From: Pelobates cultripes
Lineage: Eukaryota > Chordata > Amphibia > Anura > Pelobatidae
Assembly (NCBI GenBank): GCA_933207985.1
Contig: OW240914.1
Span: 136,598,718 to 136,662,717, forward strand
DNA length: 64,000 nucleotides
Direction of reading: 5' to 3'
The notes beneath the pieces were generated by a model. That model had not been told where the DNA came from, made no database searches, and saw only the letters and a list, made by a program, of their open reading frames with translations. Positions 9,640 through 21,084 of this stretch are shown here, one piece after another. The position numbers were made by a program, and so were the translations under genes. Every line of letters starts with the position of its first letter. Positions within the stretch are counted from its first letter, which is position 1.

Positions 9640-10110
9640 CGTCTCTCAGCCTCTCCTCCCGCCCCCCCCTCCCTCAGCAGTCTCCCCCCTCAGCCCAGCT
9701 TGTGACCAATCACGCTGCCCGTCACGGCACCCCGACTCATCCAGTAATTTGAGCGTGACCGACGCGCGTGACCGACGCATGTTTGACTATAAGTCCCACA
9801 ATCCTCTCAGACAGCGCCACAAGAGGCTCACTGCTGCGCGCGCTCACACACTGCGAATCCCCCAACCACCGCTTACCAACTCTCCGCTGTATCCGTCACT
9901 TCAACGCTATTTTGACAGTGGCCACGCCTCTCCACGTGGCTGCATTATGACTGGTCGCCTCGAGAAAACAACGGGCAAACACCTCTGTGGGATTGGTCCG
10001 CTTATCTGCCAGTCACGATTTGTGGGCGGGGAGTTGTCTCGTTACGCGGCACCTGTTGGCAGCCATCAGTCAGCGTAGAGAGCGCGTGGGAGCGGTTGGT
10101 GGTGATGGTT
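9640..10110. promoter_or_regulatory. CpG-island promoter candidate
   Basis: CpG dinucleotides are frequent here, unlike the CpG-poor surroundings. Visible elements are CCAAT at 9706-9710, inverted CCAAT (ATTGG) at 9992-9996, a GC box GGGCGGGG at 10024-10031, a sequence close to the ZNF143/SBF consensus (ACTATAAGTCCCACAATCC, 9786-9804), a 13-bp tandem repeat GCGTGACCGACGC (9753-9778), and a YY1-like inverted GATGGC near 10062. This arrangement is typical of TATA-less housekeeping promoters. Frames inside it look accidental. It could serve a plus-strand gene whose start codon is at 27822, or a minus-strand gene to the left; direction is not resolved. Confidence 0.6.
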
Positions 10111-10694
10111 TGTCTGCCGGATATAAACTATCCAATACCGGGCTATGTCTCTCCATCCCTCCCCCCCCCTCCCTCTCTGCTTTCCATGTTACCCCATAAT
10201 GAGTGCAGAATACATCTAGATTATACAGCGTGCACCCTGTATGGGCGTTACATACAATGCTAAATCTTTGGTAATTGAAAGTGATTTTACAATTTTAGGC
10301 CAAAATAGTTGGAAACTTTACTGAATGTTTCGAATTCCTGTGTATTTGCCTGGAAGTTGAATTTCTAGTTATTTGCACCTTGTGGATAACCTGAGTGAGT
10401 GTGTGTGTGTTGGGTTACAGTCATCCTCTGTATGTGGTGACTATGGGGGGCTTGGGGTTATGCTGGTAGTGGGATTTCATTTTGCAATGCCCAGCTCGAT
10501 ACCAGCTACAGCAAGTGGTAAGGTGTCCAACCACAGCACGCAGTAAGGTGTCCAACCATTTTAGTAGTACTTCAAGTCAGCATCTAGATAAAGACCACTG
10601 GACGGGCGAAACGTGGATGGAATTTATGCTATTGTAATACTAATTATGTGAATCTATTCACCAAATCCAGTGAGTGCTCTCATTTTTTGTTTAA
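10111..10694. other. No gene recognised; GCGAAACG-type motif
   Basis: The start may be 5' UTR or first intron downstream of the CpG island. At 10585-10620 the sequence GATAAAGACCACTGGACGG followed by GCGAAACG resembles the hammerhead-like element ends seen at 30.7 and 39.0 kb. Nothing else is recognisable. Confidence 0.4.
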
Positions 10695-12060
10695 TATATG
10701 ACCATATACATAATTACATAAATAACTTAATAACTATACACATAAACTTCAAATATATAAATATGCATATATATTTAAATTCTACGTGCATATTTACGTA
10801 ATATTTTTACATTATTAAGTAATTTTATTAATTGTAATTTGAGGGACCTGCCTGACAACCCATGCCGAAGGTCCAGAGAAATTAATTTGCTAGCACTATA
10901 TTTAACCCTGTAACTTTCCAAGACACCATAAAACCTGTACATGGGAGGTACTGTTTTACTTGGGAGACTTCGCTGAACACAAATATTAGTGTTTCAAAAC
11001 AGTAAAACATATCACAACGACGATATTGTCAGTAAAAATTACGTTTTGCATTTTTTACACACAAACGGCACTTTCACTGGTGATATTGTTGTGATATGTT
11101 TTACTGTTTTGAAACACTAATCTTTGTGTTCAGCAAAGTCTCCCGAGTATATTAGTAACCCCCATGTACAGGTTTTATAGTGGGTTTTTTTAAAGTTACA
11201 GTGTCAAATACAAGACTGACCCATTTAATTTTTTTCATTGAAATTTGCCAAATTGGTTATGTTGCCTTTCGTATGGTAGCCCAGGAATAAGAATTACACC
11301 CATGATGGCATACCATTTGCAAAAGTAGACAACCCAAGGTATTGCAAATGGGTTATATCCAGTCTTTTTAGTAGCCACTTAGTCACAAACACTGGCCAAA
11401 GTTCGCGTTTATATTTGTTTTTTGCATTTTTTACACACAAACAAATATAAATGCTAACTTTGGCCAGTGTTTGTGACTGTGGCTACTAATAAATGGACAT
11501 ACCACATATTGAATACCCTGGGTTGTCAATTTTGCAAATGGTACCCTATCATGGGGTAGTTCTAATTTCTGGACTACGATACAGTGTCAAAGGCAACTTA
11601 ACCAGTTTGGCAAATTTCAATGTGTATAAACTGAAAAATGAACCATGCTATATTTGGCCCTGTAACTTTCCAAAACAGCATAAAACCTGTAAGTGGGGGT
11701 ACTGTTGCACTCGTGAGACATCGCTGAATACAAATATGTGCATTTTATTGCAGTAAAACCAACAAACAGTATTATGACATTCTCAGTTAAAATGTCACGC
11801 AGAACTAAAAACATATTTTACAAATCTTAATTTCTCACACTTTTTTAGATTTTATTCATAAAAAATGTTTTATATATGAATAGTTCATGTGAAATTAAAG
11901 CCCTGTTTCTCCTGAATAAATGATATATAATAAGTGTGGGTGCACTCAATATGAAAGAGGTGAATTACGGTTGAACAGACATATAGCGCAAATTTCAAGT
12001 TTTGGTTCCTTTTTGTTTTTATCACAACTTGTACAATTGGCTCAGTCCTTAAGGGGTTAA
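10695..12060 (-). mobile_element. Non-autonomous piggyBac-like element, one end lost
   Basis: The right end is CCTTAAGGGG followed by TTAA (12057-12060), the terminal sequence of the piggyBac family here. The body matches the reverse complement of about 13282-14660. It contains the repeat module in alternating orientation, giving two hairpins centred near 11050 and 11430. Shared phrases include GTAGACAACCCAAGGTATT and GGCCAGTGTTTGTGAC. No left terminus is seen. It has no coding capacity. Confidence 0.75.
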
Positions 12061-12383
12061 ACACTTTGTATATTGTTTAGTTGGTGTTTTGGGATGTACA
12101 ACAATGTATGCTTGATATGTCAATGTATACTAGTTCGATAATTGCAACACTAATGGGGGATATGACAGATTTTGTTTTAGTAAATTATTGCCCCCACCTG
12201 CTCTGTCTTAAATTTTCTGATTGTATTGGAATTTCAATGAAATCAAACAAAATACATTTAATCTGAGTTTTTCATAAAGATTCAATATTTATGAAAAATT
12301 TTAAAAAATAGTTGAGCGATGTACAGTAATATCATTTCACTGCAGGTAAGAGCAGGGTGCATGTATTAAAGAGGCATTTCAAA
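12061..12383. other. No gene recognised
   Basis: AT-rich spacer between two TTAA-bounded elements; nothing identifiable. Confidence 0.5.
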
Positions 12384-12972
12384 TTAAAGGGACAGTATAG
12401 TCACCAGAACTACAGCTTATTGAATTTATTCTGGTGAGTAGAATCATTACCTTCAGGCTTTTTGCTGTAAACACGGTTTTCAGAGAAAATGCAGTATTTA
12501 CATTACAGCCTAGTGATAACTTCACTGGCCTCTCCTTAGATGGCTGTTAGAGATCCTTCCTGGGTCATGGCTGCCTAAAATGCATCCAAACATTCAGTAT
12601 ATCAATGCATGCAGACACTGAACTTGGTTCATAGAGATTCATTGATTCAATTCATCTCTATGAGGAGATGCTGATTGTCCAGGGCTGTGTTTGAATCATG
12701 CTGGCTCTGCCCCTGATCTGCCTTCTTGTCAGTCTCAGCCAATCCTATAGGAAAGCACTGTGATTAGATCAGGCTACCACGTCTGATGATGTCAGCAGAC
12801 TGCTTGTTCTCTGAGTCTAACAGCATGCAGAGTTACAGCTTCAGGCTTGAATACAGTAAGATTTTGTTATATTTATGGAGGCATGAGGGAACCAGGGGGG
12901 CTAGATGGTGGTTTTAACACTATAGGGTCAGGAATACATGTTTGTGTTCCTGACCCTATAGTGATCCTTTAA
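12384..12972 (-). mobile_element. T2-type MITE, 589 bp, both ends present
   Basis: It is bounded by TTAA at both ends (TTAAAGGGACAGTATAGTC ... TATAGTGATCCTTTAA). Inner palindromes include ATAGGGTCAGGAATACATG with its inverse, and a GAGATTCATTGATTCAA stem. The same sequence family occurs at 15310, 21142 and 22809. It is non-coding. Orientation is set arbitrarily. Confidence 0.88.
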
Positions 12973-13281
12973 TCTTATGAGAGACACACATGGCTCATTG
13001 GTTTAGCTGTGAATTGTATGAATTGAATTGCAAAAGGAAAAAAATGCTAATATGAAAGAAAACAATCTACGGCTACCTGTAGTTACAGCTTGGATATTTT
13101 AGTCTAATTCTTATCATTTGTTTTTCAATTAATCATAATTTACTGTTTAGTGAACAAGCCTTACAATGTTAATACTCAACCAAATGCAAATAGATTTGAA
13201 TATTGAAATCCGCTAAAAGAGCAGATCCTTTACCGTGCACTTGAACGTTTCATATTCAACAGCATAATAATTTATAGTACA
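12973..13281. other. No gene recognised
   Basis: AT-rich spacer with no recognisable feature. Confidence 0.5.
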
Positions 13282-15313
13282 TTAACCCCTTAAGGACTGG
13301 ACTGTTTTTGCGATGTTGTACATTTGCGACCAGGCCTCTTTTTACACTTTTGTGGTGTTTGTGTTTAGCTGTAATTTTCCGCTCTCTCATTTACTGTTCC
13401 CATACAAATTATATATTGGTTTTTTTCAGGACAAAAGGGGCTTTATTTACATACCATTATTTATATAATCTCATGTAATTTAATTTAAAAAAAATAAAAA
13501 AAAGATGAAAAATTGAAAAAAATGCATGTTTTTTGACTTTTACTTGAAAAATCTTTTACTCATCTACAAAAAAAACTGCTAAATAGATTCCAAATTTTGT
13601 CCCGAGTTTAAAAATACCCAGTGTTTACATGCTTTTTTGCTTTTTTTTTTTTTTTGCAAGTTATAGTGCTATAGGTACAAGTAGGATATTGCGGTTTCAA
13701 AACATACATTTTAAAAATTTATCAATAGTGACATTGTAACACTATTATCTGTCATAAATCTCTGAATAACACCCAACATGTACATATTTTTTTTTTTAAA
13801 GTAGACAACCCAGGGTATTCAATATGGGGTATGTCCAGTCTTTTTTAGTAGCCATTTAGTCAAAAACACTGGCCAAAGTTAGCATTCATATTTGTGTGTG
13901 AAAAAAGTTAAAAACTAAATTGAACGCTAATTTTGGCCAGTGTTTGTGACTAAGTGGCTACTAAAAAAGACTGGACATTTGCAATACTTTGGGTTGTCTT
14001 CTTTTGCAAATGGTATACCATCATGGGGGTAATTCTCATTCCTGGGCTACCATACGCTCTCAAAGGCAACGTAACCAACCTGGCCTTTTTCAATGTAAAA
14101 ATATTTGACCCTGTAACTTTCAAAAACACTATAAAACCTGTACATGGGGGGTACTGTGATACTTGTGAGACTTTGCTGAACACAAATATTAGTGTTTCAA
14201 AACAGGAAAACGTATCACAACAATTATATCATCAGTAAAAGTGCCGTTTGTGTGTGAAAAATGCAAAAGAAAAGTCACTTTCACTGACAATATCATCGCT
14301 GTGATATGTTTTACTGTTTTGAATCACTAATATTTGTGTTCAGCGAAGTCTCCCGAATAAAACAGTACCCCCCATGTACAGGTTTTAGTGTGTCATAGAA
14401 AGTTACAGGGTAAAATATAGTGCTAGCAAATTAAATTCTCTGGACTTTCGGCCTGGGTTGGCAGGCAGGTCCCTCAAATTGCAATCAATAAAATTGCTTA
14501 ATTATGTAAAAATATTACATAAATACGCACGTAGAATTTAAATATATATGCATATTTATATATTTGAAGTCTACGTATATATTTATATAATTATTTATGT
14601 AATTTTGTATATGGACATATGCATATTTCATATTATTTTTATTTATATATACATAGATATATATACAATTTCATTCTAAGTGTATTTTGATATATATATT
14701 ACTATCAAAATGCAGGTAGAATAAAATTTCATATAGATATATATTTTAAAATTATTATTTTTACATATTTTTATTTAATTTAAATTACTTATTTGTATTT
14801 TATAATATTTATATACTATATATTATATACGTGTGTAATTATAAGTGTATTTTTATATTCATATATGTACATATTAATATAAAAATACACTCAGTATGAC
14901 ATTATATATATGATATATAGACATATATAATATGTCTATATATCATATTTATATACACATAATTATTTTTTTATTAACATTAACAGTTATTTTTTTTAAT
15001 GATTTTACACTAGCAGTGAGACTGCCTGTCAGCACAGGCAGTCCCCCTGCAGGCAGACACATGGACACCTATTGTGACCATGTGATCGCTCTGTTGAGCC
15101 ATCACATGGCCACAGGGGTCCTAATCCGCCATGGGGAGCTGTCTGGGCTACAGGCAGTCTCCCCTCAACGGAAGCAACACCGATCGCCGCCGGGGGAATG
15201 ACGGCGATCCGGTAAGTACATTGGACCGTTAGGACGGTTCAGGACCATCACCGGTCGGCAATGGAAAAATGCCAATGACGGTCCTGAACCGTCCTCGGTC
15301 CTGAAGGGGTTAA
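13282..15313 (+). mobile_element. Non-autonomous piggyBac-like element, 2.0 kb, both ends present
   Basis: It is bounded by TTAA (13282-13285 and 15310-15313) with inverted termini CCCCTTAAGGACTGG and, at the right, GGTCCTGAAGGGG. Inside are two large hairpins built from oppositely oriented repeat modules (centres near 13905 and 14260), an AT-rich stretch (14500-14995), and a GC-rich right subterminal region with stems (15010-15313). The same architecture, with a transposase and direct tandem modules, is seen in the element at 53148-60712, which is therefore a plausible source of its transposase. No coding frame is meaningful here. Confidence 0.82.
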
Positions 15314-15828
15314 AGGATCACTATAAAGTCAGGAACACAAACATGTATTCCTGACCCTATAGTGCTACACCCACCATTAAGGTTGCTTGCCCCCCCCTTA
15401 GCCTTTCCAGCGCTGCACAGGTCTGCCGGTTCTGGCTCCGCCCGCTTTGTGACATCATCTAAAGGGGCGATTTTTAGCCAATCCAATGTTTTCCCATAGA
15501 GAAAGCATTGGATTGGCTAAAATCGGCACGGGGCAGGGCCAAATGCCGTTTTGGCCAATCAGGACCTCCTCATAGAGATGCATTGAATCCTCCTCATAGA
15601 GATGCTTTTCCATGGAGAGCGTGGGGACGCTGAACATCAGGGCTGCTTACTGTGCAGCCCTGAGCCAGCAAGACCCTCCTGTGGCCATCTAAGGAATGGC
15701 CACTTGAAGGTGTCCCTAGGGGCAATGTAAACGGCAGTGTTTACATGAAAATGCCTGAAGGGTGCTATTATCCTTACCAGAACAAGTACATTTAAGCTGT
15801 AGTTCTGGTAACTATAGTGTCCCTTTAA
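15310..15828 (+). mobile_element. T2-type MITE abutting the piggyBac-like element
   Basis: It runs from TTAAAGGATCACTATAAAGT to TATAGTGTCCCTTTAA. It shares the very TTAA (15310-15313) that ends the element to its left, so one inserted at the edge of the other. Internal stems include AGCCAATCCAATG with its inverse and CAGGGCTGC with GCAGCCCTG. Confidence 0.88.
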
Positions 15829-15837
15829 CAAAATCTA

Positions 15838-16226
15838 CTAAAGGGACACTATGGTCACCTGAACAACTACAGCTTAATGTATTTGTTCAGGTGAGATCTA
15901 TAGCTCCCTGCAGGCAATCTAATGTAAACACTGTATTTTCAGAGAAAATACAGTGTTTACATTGATAGGAATACCTCCAGTGGCCATCACTCCGTCACTC
16001 GGTAGTGCGCTCAGGACTTCATAGGGCGTCATGAATGCCGCCCTATGAAGTATGTGCGGCGAAGCCACGCATGTGCACAAGGGAGCAATGACGCATCCAA
16101 ATGGAAGTGTCTGATTGCTCGTGCCCACCTATTTCGTCATTTTGACGAAATAGGGGGTGTGGCTTCACAAGGCTCCCGGCGCTGGAACCAGGTGAGTAAA
16201 ATCGTCTGCCTGGAGAGTCCCTTTAA
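15838..16226 (+). mobile_element. T2-type MITE, 389 bp
   Basis: Starts CTAAAGGGACACTATGGTC and ends GAGTCCCTTTAA. Contains a perfect stem of GTAAACACTGTATTTTC with its inverse, and CTATTTCGTCATTTTGACGA as another palindrome. The left TTAA has changed to CTAA. Confidence 0.85.
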
Positions 16227-17040
16227 TTCCTTTACAGATCTAAATACTGTGCAATTCTGGTATGATAGTGAGGAAAACATTGGTCGAGGCTCCAGATATT
16301 CTGCGTCATTGATCAGGTTTCCTTTAGGATTTTCTTAGACTAAGGGGCAGATCACAATTAGGTAACCTCTATAATAAAGAACAATGTTCCTGTAATAATT
16401 TTATATGTAGTACAATAACAAAGCCCAGTGTAGCAGTCTGAATTCTTTACAGAGGCACATTCCTAAAATGGTATCCAAGCTCCAAGTAATCAGGGCACCT
16501 CGCAAAGGTAATTGAGACTGAAAATCTGAATTACAAATCCTTAAAACCTTTTGTGAAGGGGATTGTTAAACTATTGCAGAACCAACCTTAAAATAGTATG
16601 GTTGCATCTGGGTTAACTTAGATGTTTCAGGCCCTTCCCGACTCCGGTTTAAAGCCTTGTCAATCAAAGAGTTGTGTCTTAGAGCTCCTGGCTCTCAGCG
16701 TGCATAGCATGCTGACGTGGAAGGCACTTGCATGCGGTGCTACCAGTAGTGAGCACTTGCTCAAGTGTACAAAGACTGTCCATGATTCTGTTATGATTGG
16801 CGTGAGGCACACATGGCAAAGCACATCAACAATCACCAAAGATGAAGGGATAGTCTTTAAACGCGCAAGTTCTTGCTTCCAGGAAGCAGTGCATATAAGT
16901 CTCTTCCATGTCCGTGTTACATACATTCTCACTGGTATGAGTTTATAGGGAGCAAGTGTATTCCTGTTGAAATAGTTGACTGTTCATTTGCTGTCTAATT
17001 TATCCTACCCTAGACAGGAGCCATTGTAACAATATAATCA
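16227..17040. other. No gene recognised
   Basis: Two overlapping frames of about 90-108 codons on opposite strands (16622-16948) have no family resemblance and no start or splice context, so I do not call them. Otherwise nothing is identified. Confidence 0.45.
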
Positions 17041-17094
17041 ATGTTATTCACTTGACCTGTCAGTGGTTTTAATGTTGTGGCTGATCAGTGTATA
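17041..17094 (+). mobile_element. Tc1/mariner terminal repeat fragment
   Basis: The phrase ACCTGTCAGTGGTTTTAATG then GTGGCTGATCAGTGTATA matches the 3' terminal repeat common to a vertebrate Tc1/mariner family. No partner end or transposase is seen nearby, so it is a solo relic. Confidence 0.6.
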
Positions 17095-17959
17095 GGCATT
17101 TTTCACTTAATGAACTCCCACCTTTATGTACTTTTTCTTTGATGCGCCACCATTTTGTGTCAGTGGTCCGCAGACCAGGAAGGAGGAGCATGCTTTAGAG
17201 CACAATCAAGAAGAGACGAAGAAGAATTTGTGGCTAGGAGTAGACAAGAGGATTAGGAATGCAGTTCCTGAAGATAAAGGTAAGTCTAATTAACAGGTTT
17301 AGACTGTAATGAATTCTTTCTGCGCTTTCATGGGTATACCTGTAATATTATTGCACTGTGTACTATTGAGTAGAGATTTGACTTGATTTGTCTGTGTGTG
17401 CGTTTGCCATGTTTTAGCAGGCGGCATCAGTGAGGAGCAGGAGGAGGGCTAAAAAGTCTAAAGAAAGGGGAGAAGGAAGAGCGTTTAAGAGCAGTAAAAA
17501 TAAAAGGAGTAAAAGAAAGGTGCTTAAAAAAAGAGATGGAAGCTTGAAAGTAAGAGAGGAGAAGAAGTGTTTGAGAGAGGTGTAAAAATTAAAAGAAGGA
17601 AAAGAAAAGTGATAAAGGAGAGGGTGAAGTTGATAAAGAAGAAAGTGAATAAGTAGGAGGGTTTAAGAGAGGTGCCCCCATTCAACAAGTGCAGCGTGTC
17701 TCTTCATTGAGGATGATGATGATTGATGAGGATTTGATGAAGATTTCAATATGGTATGTATTCCTTTAATGTTCCTACAACATATATGTATTTGCTATGC
17801 TTTCGTTTTGTATTTGTACTTAATAATTTAGGTTTTCAATGGTAAAATTTGTTGCTCAGGAACGGAACCCATGTTTATTACATTGTGTCTATGGGAAATT
17901 AGATCTCACTTTATGAACTTTCACTTTATGAACTTTCACTTTATGAACTAGGTTAGAGA
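17095..17959 (+). other. Polypurine segment with splice-like signals and a 15-bp triplicate
   Basis: Purines dominate the plus strand in 17170-17290 and 17410-17690. An AAAGGTAAGT donor-like site (near 17278) and a TTTTAGCAG acceptor-like site (near 17415) bracket a spacer of about 135 bases. At 17906-17949 TCACTTTATGAACTT is repeated three times. It may be an old transposon or a non-coding exon pair; no protein frame is convincing. Confidence 0.3.
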
Positions 17960-18066
17960 CAGGGGGCATATGATAGAAACATTTAAATACATAAAAGGAG
18001 TCAACACAGTAAAGGAGGAGACTATATTTAAATGAAGAAAAACTACCACAACAAGAGGACATAGTC
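17960..18066 (+). mobile_element. CR1/L2-type LINE 3' fragment, left part
   Basis: The stretch around CATATGATAGAAACATTTAA and GAGGACATAGTCTTAA matches the C-terminal ORF2 segment of a frog CR1/L2-like LINE as I recall it. It is cut at a TTAA by the piggyBac-like element starting at 18067. The family's tail appears at 19586-19725. Confidence 0.55.
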
Positions 18067-18935
18067 TTAACCCCTTCAGGACGGAGTCAATAGTGCACGT
18101 TCTGATCAAAACAAAACGTAAACAAAAACTGGAATTTGCGCTATATGTCTGTTCAACCGTAACTCACCGCTGTCACATTAAGTGCACCCACACTACTTAT
18201 ATATCATTTTGTTCACGAGAAACAGGGCTTTAATTTATAATTAACTATTCATATATGGAACATAATTTATCATGAATAAAATTTAAAAAAAATTGAATAG
18301 CCACTTAGTCACAAACTCTGGCCAAAGTTAGCGTTCATATTTGTTTTTGTGCGAAAAAAGCAAAAAACTAATATTTGACCCGTGTTTGTGACTAAGTGGC
18401 TACTACGAAAGACTGGACATACCCCACTTGCAATACCTTGGGTTGTCTACTTTTGCAAATGGTATGCCATCATGGGAGTAATTCTCATTCCTGGGCTACC
18501 ATACGCTCTAAAAGGCAACGTAACCAATCTGGCAAATTTCAATGTCAAAAAAATGTGACTCTAACTTTCCAAAACACCATAAAACCTGTACATGGGGGGT
18601 ACTGTTCTCGGGAGACTTCACTAAACACAAATATTAGTGTTTTAAAACAGTAAAACATATTACAACAATAATATAGTCCATAAAAGTGCAGTTCGTTTGT
18701 AAAAAATGCAAAAAAAGTAACTTTTACTTAAAATATCATCGTTGAAATACAATTTACCAGTTTGAAACACTAATATTTGAGTTCAGCGAAGTCTCCTGAG
18801 TAAAACAGTACCCCCTATGTACAGGTTTTATGATGTCTTGGAGAGTTACAGGGTCAAATATAGTGATTGCGAATTAAATTCTCTGCACTTTCTCCCTGTG
18901 TTGTCAGGCATGTCAATCAAAATTAAGAGTAGGGT
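18067..18935 (+). mobile_element. Non-autonomous piggyBac-like element, right end lost
   Basis: Starts TTAACCCCTTCAGGACGGAG inside the LINE fragment. The body is colinear with the reverse complement of 10900-12060 and holds the same inverted modules, with hairpin centres near 18365 and 18710. It stops without a terminal repeat near 18935. Confidence 0.72.
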
Positions 18936-19079
18936 TTGAGGAGTCAATAACTTTTTTTTTATTTTTTTATTATTAATGAACCAATGTCAGTGATCTTAAA
19001 TACAATGAATGCTTAACATATTGAGATTTATATAATTGAGATCAGTTCTTTTAAATGAGCTCCATTTGCCTCCTCTCAA

Positions 19080-19262
19080 AGTCAGGCTCTTTCAATTGCA
19101 TTGTTCATAACATTAGTTAATATTTGTGGCTCTAGCACTCCAATTTCTGCATGGATATTTGTAGTTAGTTCACATACAACCACGCCTTCAGATATCCCCA
19201 CAGAAAGTAATCGTGAGTTGAAAGGGCGGGCGAATATGGCAGCCATTTAATTTGGGAATTTC
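19080..19262 (-). pseudogene. Mariner/Tc-like transposase C-terminal relic
   Basis: Read on the minus strand, the codons give a sequence resembling the W-P-x-S-P-x-L-(x)3-D-(Y/F)-F-L-W-G-Y-L-K motif of IS630/Tc1/mariner DDE transposases, followed by several stops. Only this conserved block survives. The surrounding 18936-19585 is otherwise unassigned. Confidence 0.6.
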
Positions 19263-19585
19263 TTGAAATTATCTGTTCGACGAACAGTTTTCTCAGTTTT
19301 GAAAATTCAACTATTTCTACTCATTGTTCCTTTGTGACATTACCAATGATAAATCTCCCAAGACTCAGTTATAATATGTAATTGCAACCAAAAGAAAGTT
19401 ATTTACCTGTCAATTCCTACTCTGAAATTTGGCCCACCCTGTACATGATCCCAGATGGGTTGATAGTGAAGTACGTTTAATTTTAATGAATAAAAGTAAT
19501 AATGTGAAATTACAGCAAACAATGAAAAATAAATGTTATTTACAATTGTTATTAATACATATCTTTTGCTTATAACCTTTGGACA

Positions 19586-19725
19586 ATTTTAAGTTTTAGC
19601 ATGCATGGGATAGGTATATGGCTATCCTAGATATAATATAAGGCCCAGGACTAATGAAAGTATTTAGAGAACCAGGTAGACGAGATGGGCCGTATGGTTC
19701 TTCTCTGCAGTCACATTCTATGTTT
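19586..19725 (+). mobile_element. CR1/L2-type LINE 3' tail
   Basis: Contains GACGAGATGGGCCGTATGG and CACATTCTATG, the end phrases of a LINE-derived repeat abundant in frogs (recalled, not searched). Together with 17960-18066 it probably was one insertion later split by other elements. Confidence 0.6.
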
Positions 19726-20469
19726 TTATGTAAATTTTTATATGTAGTGAGCAGAGGAAAGAATTATGCAAACGTACATTTTATTTCCAATATTAACATG
19801 ATTAAGAGCATTTTACAAGCAATTTGTAGCAAAAGCACCTTGCGTGTACTCAGACAATGAATTCAGGATTCTATATGTGCTTGCTGAAAATGGTTGTAGA
19901 TGACAATGATTGTTCCACTGAATAAATGTCATTGTGTAAAGTAGTTAAATGAGACTATATTATAGCTCACATCATGTGGATGACAGGTCTACTTAATATA
20001 ATAGAAACATACACAGGGGTTTATTCACTAAATACCAAATTGTAGTGAATTGAAAACCAAAGTGAAACATTTAGGCAAAAAGAGCTGATTTGGAAAAAAT
20101 CTCCAGCTATTATAATATTTATTATTAGCATTTATTTAGCGCCAACTTATTCCACAGCACTGTACAATATCATAAAGGGGGACATTTAACAATAAATTAC
20201 ACCATTACAAAATGTTATCGGAACAATAGGTTGACGATCTTTGAATCTTCTAGAGGCTCAGGTGCATTTACAAATTTTGCTATTCTTTTACTACAATTTG
20301 GTGTTTAGAAAATAACCTCAAATATAGGAGACAGTACTTCTTAGAAGTACTCTAGGATGACTGGAGAAATGCATTTACAGAAAGATTTCATTGCCTTGTG
20401 TGTCAGTCATAGTAATTTATTTTAGCATTTGAAAATACCCCAGCCCTGCCCCCCCTTCATTGCATTTTA
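19726..20469. other. Unassigned, with two short repeat fragments
   Basis: A palindromic-MITE-like fragment lies at about 20017-20110 (TTATTCACTAAATACC). A fragment of the frog repeat with TTTAGCGCCAAC and ACTGTACAATAT lies at about 20118-20185, antisense to the copy at 31100-31262. No gene is seen. Confidence 0.45.
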
Positions 20470-20962
20470 ATTACCAGGCTCACTGTAGGTTGCACAGGTC
20501 CTCTAACTGACAGCCATGTGCATTCATTCATACAATACACCTGCACGTGAGACAGCATTACGTGTGTTTGTTATGTATGTGTTTTTTATTTTGCCTCTCA
20601 ATCCGTAGTGTACGTTCTGTCATTTTTTTCATGGCTCTGTAGGGCAGAGGATTGTAGCCGAGCAGGTTGGATGTGATGGCTTTGCACGCCCCCTGGACTG
20701 GATTGGACAGCTTAAGACTGACACCTGTGTGACGTGGGGGAGGTGTACTCAGAGAGTGACCCAAGAATACAGCAGCTCCCTGATAAGTGACAGAACACAC
20801 CTGCATACCTCAGTCAAGCATCTCTCACTGCACTGAACACAGGCGCTCAGGAAATCTCTCAAAACCCAGGACCGTAGATATCAGGACTCTAACCCTTGCT
20901 AATGAGATCAAATCTCAGAACATCTTTCCCCACTCAGCACCCCGCAGAGAATATCCCACAGG
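20470..20962 (+). other. Possible untranslated exon or promoter, weak
   Basis: The sequence is non-repetitive by eye and less AT-rich. It has an inverted CCAAT (GGATTGG, near 20699), a CRE-like TGACGTGG (20731), and ends with CCCACAGGTACTGTG, a donor-like site at about 20960. This is consistent with an alternative non-coding first exon, but nothing confirms it. Confidence 0.22.
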
Positions 20963-21084
20963 TACTGTGCATGAAGTTTATCATTGGGACTTTCATTTAA
21001 CTTGTAACTGTTTCTGAATGATGTCTCCACATGCAAATAGTAGAGCTGATGTATTTTCATAAATGTTTCTTCTTTTAAATTTCA

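Noticed and set aside
9749..10199. Overlapping plus-strand frames in the CpG island
   Set aside because: High GC content lowers stop frequency. There is no conserved motif, and the frames overlap in all three phases.
16622..16948. 108-codon frame with a 90-codon antisense partner
   Set aside because: No motif, no splice or start context, and no resemblance to a known family.
17095..17959. pogo/Tigger DNA transposon
   Set aside because: The CACTTTATGAAC words at the two sides are in the same orientation, not inverted, and no transposase remnant is seen.
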